Shown here piece after piece: positions 5,180-5,212 of a stretch of DNA of 5,212 nt; within the stretch, counting starts at the first letter, position 1; each line of letters opens with the position of its first letter. The translations under genes and the position numbers were made by a program. This DNA comes from CAISIP01 sp037968655 (GTDB lineage Bacteria; Pseudomonadota; Gammaproteobacteria; Burkholderiales; Burkholderiaceae_C): contig JBBKVW010000439.1 of the NCBI GenBank assembly GCA_037968655.1, forward strand, positions 1-5,212, in the 5' to 3' direction. Under the pieces are notes generated by a model. It did no database searches. It was not told the origin of the DNA and saw nothing but the letters and a program-made list of their open reading frames with translations.

Positions 5180-5212
5180 CGATCAACCAGCGCGCGGCGC
5201 GCTGGTTGATCG
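5180..5212. repeat. Perfect inverted repeat at the window edge
   Basis: CGATCAACCAGCGC (5180-5193) and its exact reverse complement (5199-5212) surround GCGGC, whose outer G and C can also pair. The result is a 14-15 bp stem with a three- to five-base loop. The window ends on the last base of the right arm, so a T-run or a longer match beyond it cannot be seen. It may be a terminator of a convergent or downstream gene, or a dispersed palindromic repeat. The preceding 110 bases (5066-5179) show no gene that I can support. Confidence 0.75.

Overview
The base composition (GC-rich, with strong G/C preference at third codon positions), the tripartite TRAP transporter and the PEP-CTERM protein ending in Pro-Glu-Pro, a hydrophobic helix and an Arg cluster all point to a Gram-negative proteobacterium. 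A betaproteobacterium of the Burkholderiales/Rhodocyclales type is most likely. This placement rests on gene style only, not on a database match.

The window has two units, both on the + strand. Unit 1 (about 1-3626) is the 3' part of an operon. It holds the C-terminal end of a zinc-type medium-chain dehydrogenase (2-307), a small two-helix membrane protein of unknown function (344-577), and a complete TRAP transporter: the Tat-exported binding protein DctP (612-1763), the small permease subunit DctQ (1826-2341) and the large permease subunit DctM (2358-3626). The likely logic is uptake of an organic acid, sugar acid or similar substrate by the TRAP system and its oxidation by the dehydrogenase; the substrate cannot be read from sequence. 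Two RNA structures sit at gene boundaries inside this operon. One is a long inverted repeat over the end of the small gene (532-574), just before dctP. The other is a terminator-like GC hairpin with six T residues (1788-1813) between dctP and dctQ, touching the dctQ ribosome binding site. The second would suit partial termination that yields more binding protein than permease.

Unit 2 (about 3935-5065) is a single-gene transcription unit after a gap of about 470 bases with no convincing gene. An AT-richer stretch carries a good sigma-54 (-24/-12) promoter match at 4010-4026, preceded by a cluster of GTAA/TTAC half-sites at the distance expected of an enhancer-binding activator. The gene (4096-5004) encodes a secreted protein with an N-terminal signal peptide and a C-terminal PEP-CTERM exosortase sorting signal. 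A textbook intrinsic terminator (5038-5065) closes the unit. The remaining 150 bases hold no gene that I can support, but end in a 14-15 bp perfect hairpin (5180-5212) cut off by the window edge.

The content is mostly of known families. The parts most worth following are the apparent sigma-54 control of the PEP-CTERM gene, the intercistronic attenuator in the TRAP operon, the uncharacterised small membrane protein next to the transporter, and the unnamed globular domain of the PEP-CTERM protein.
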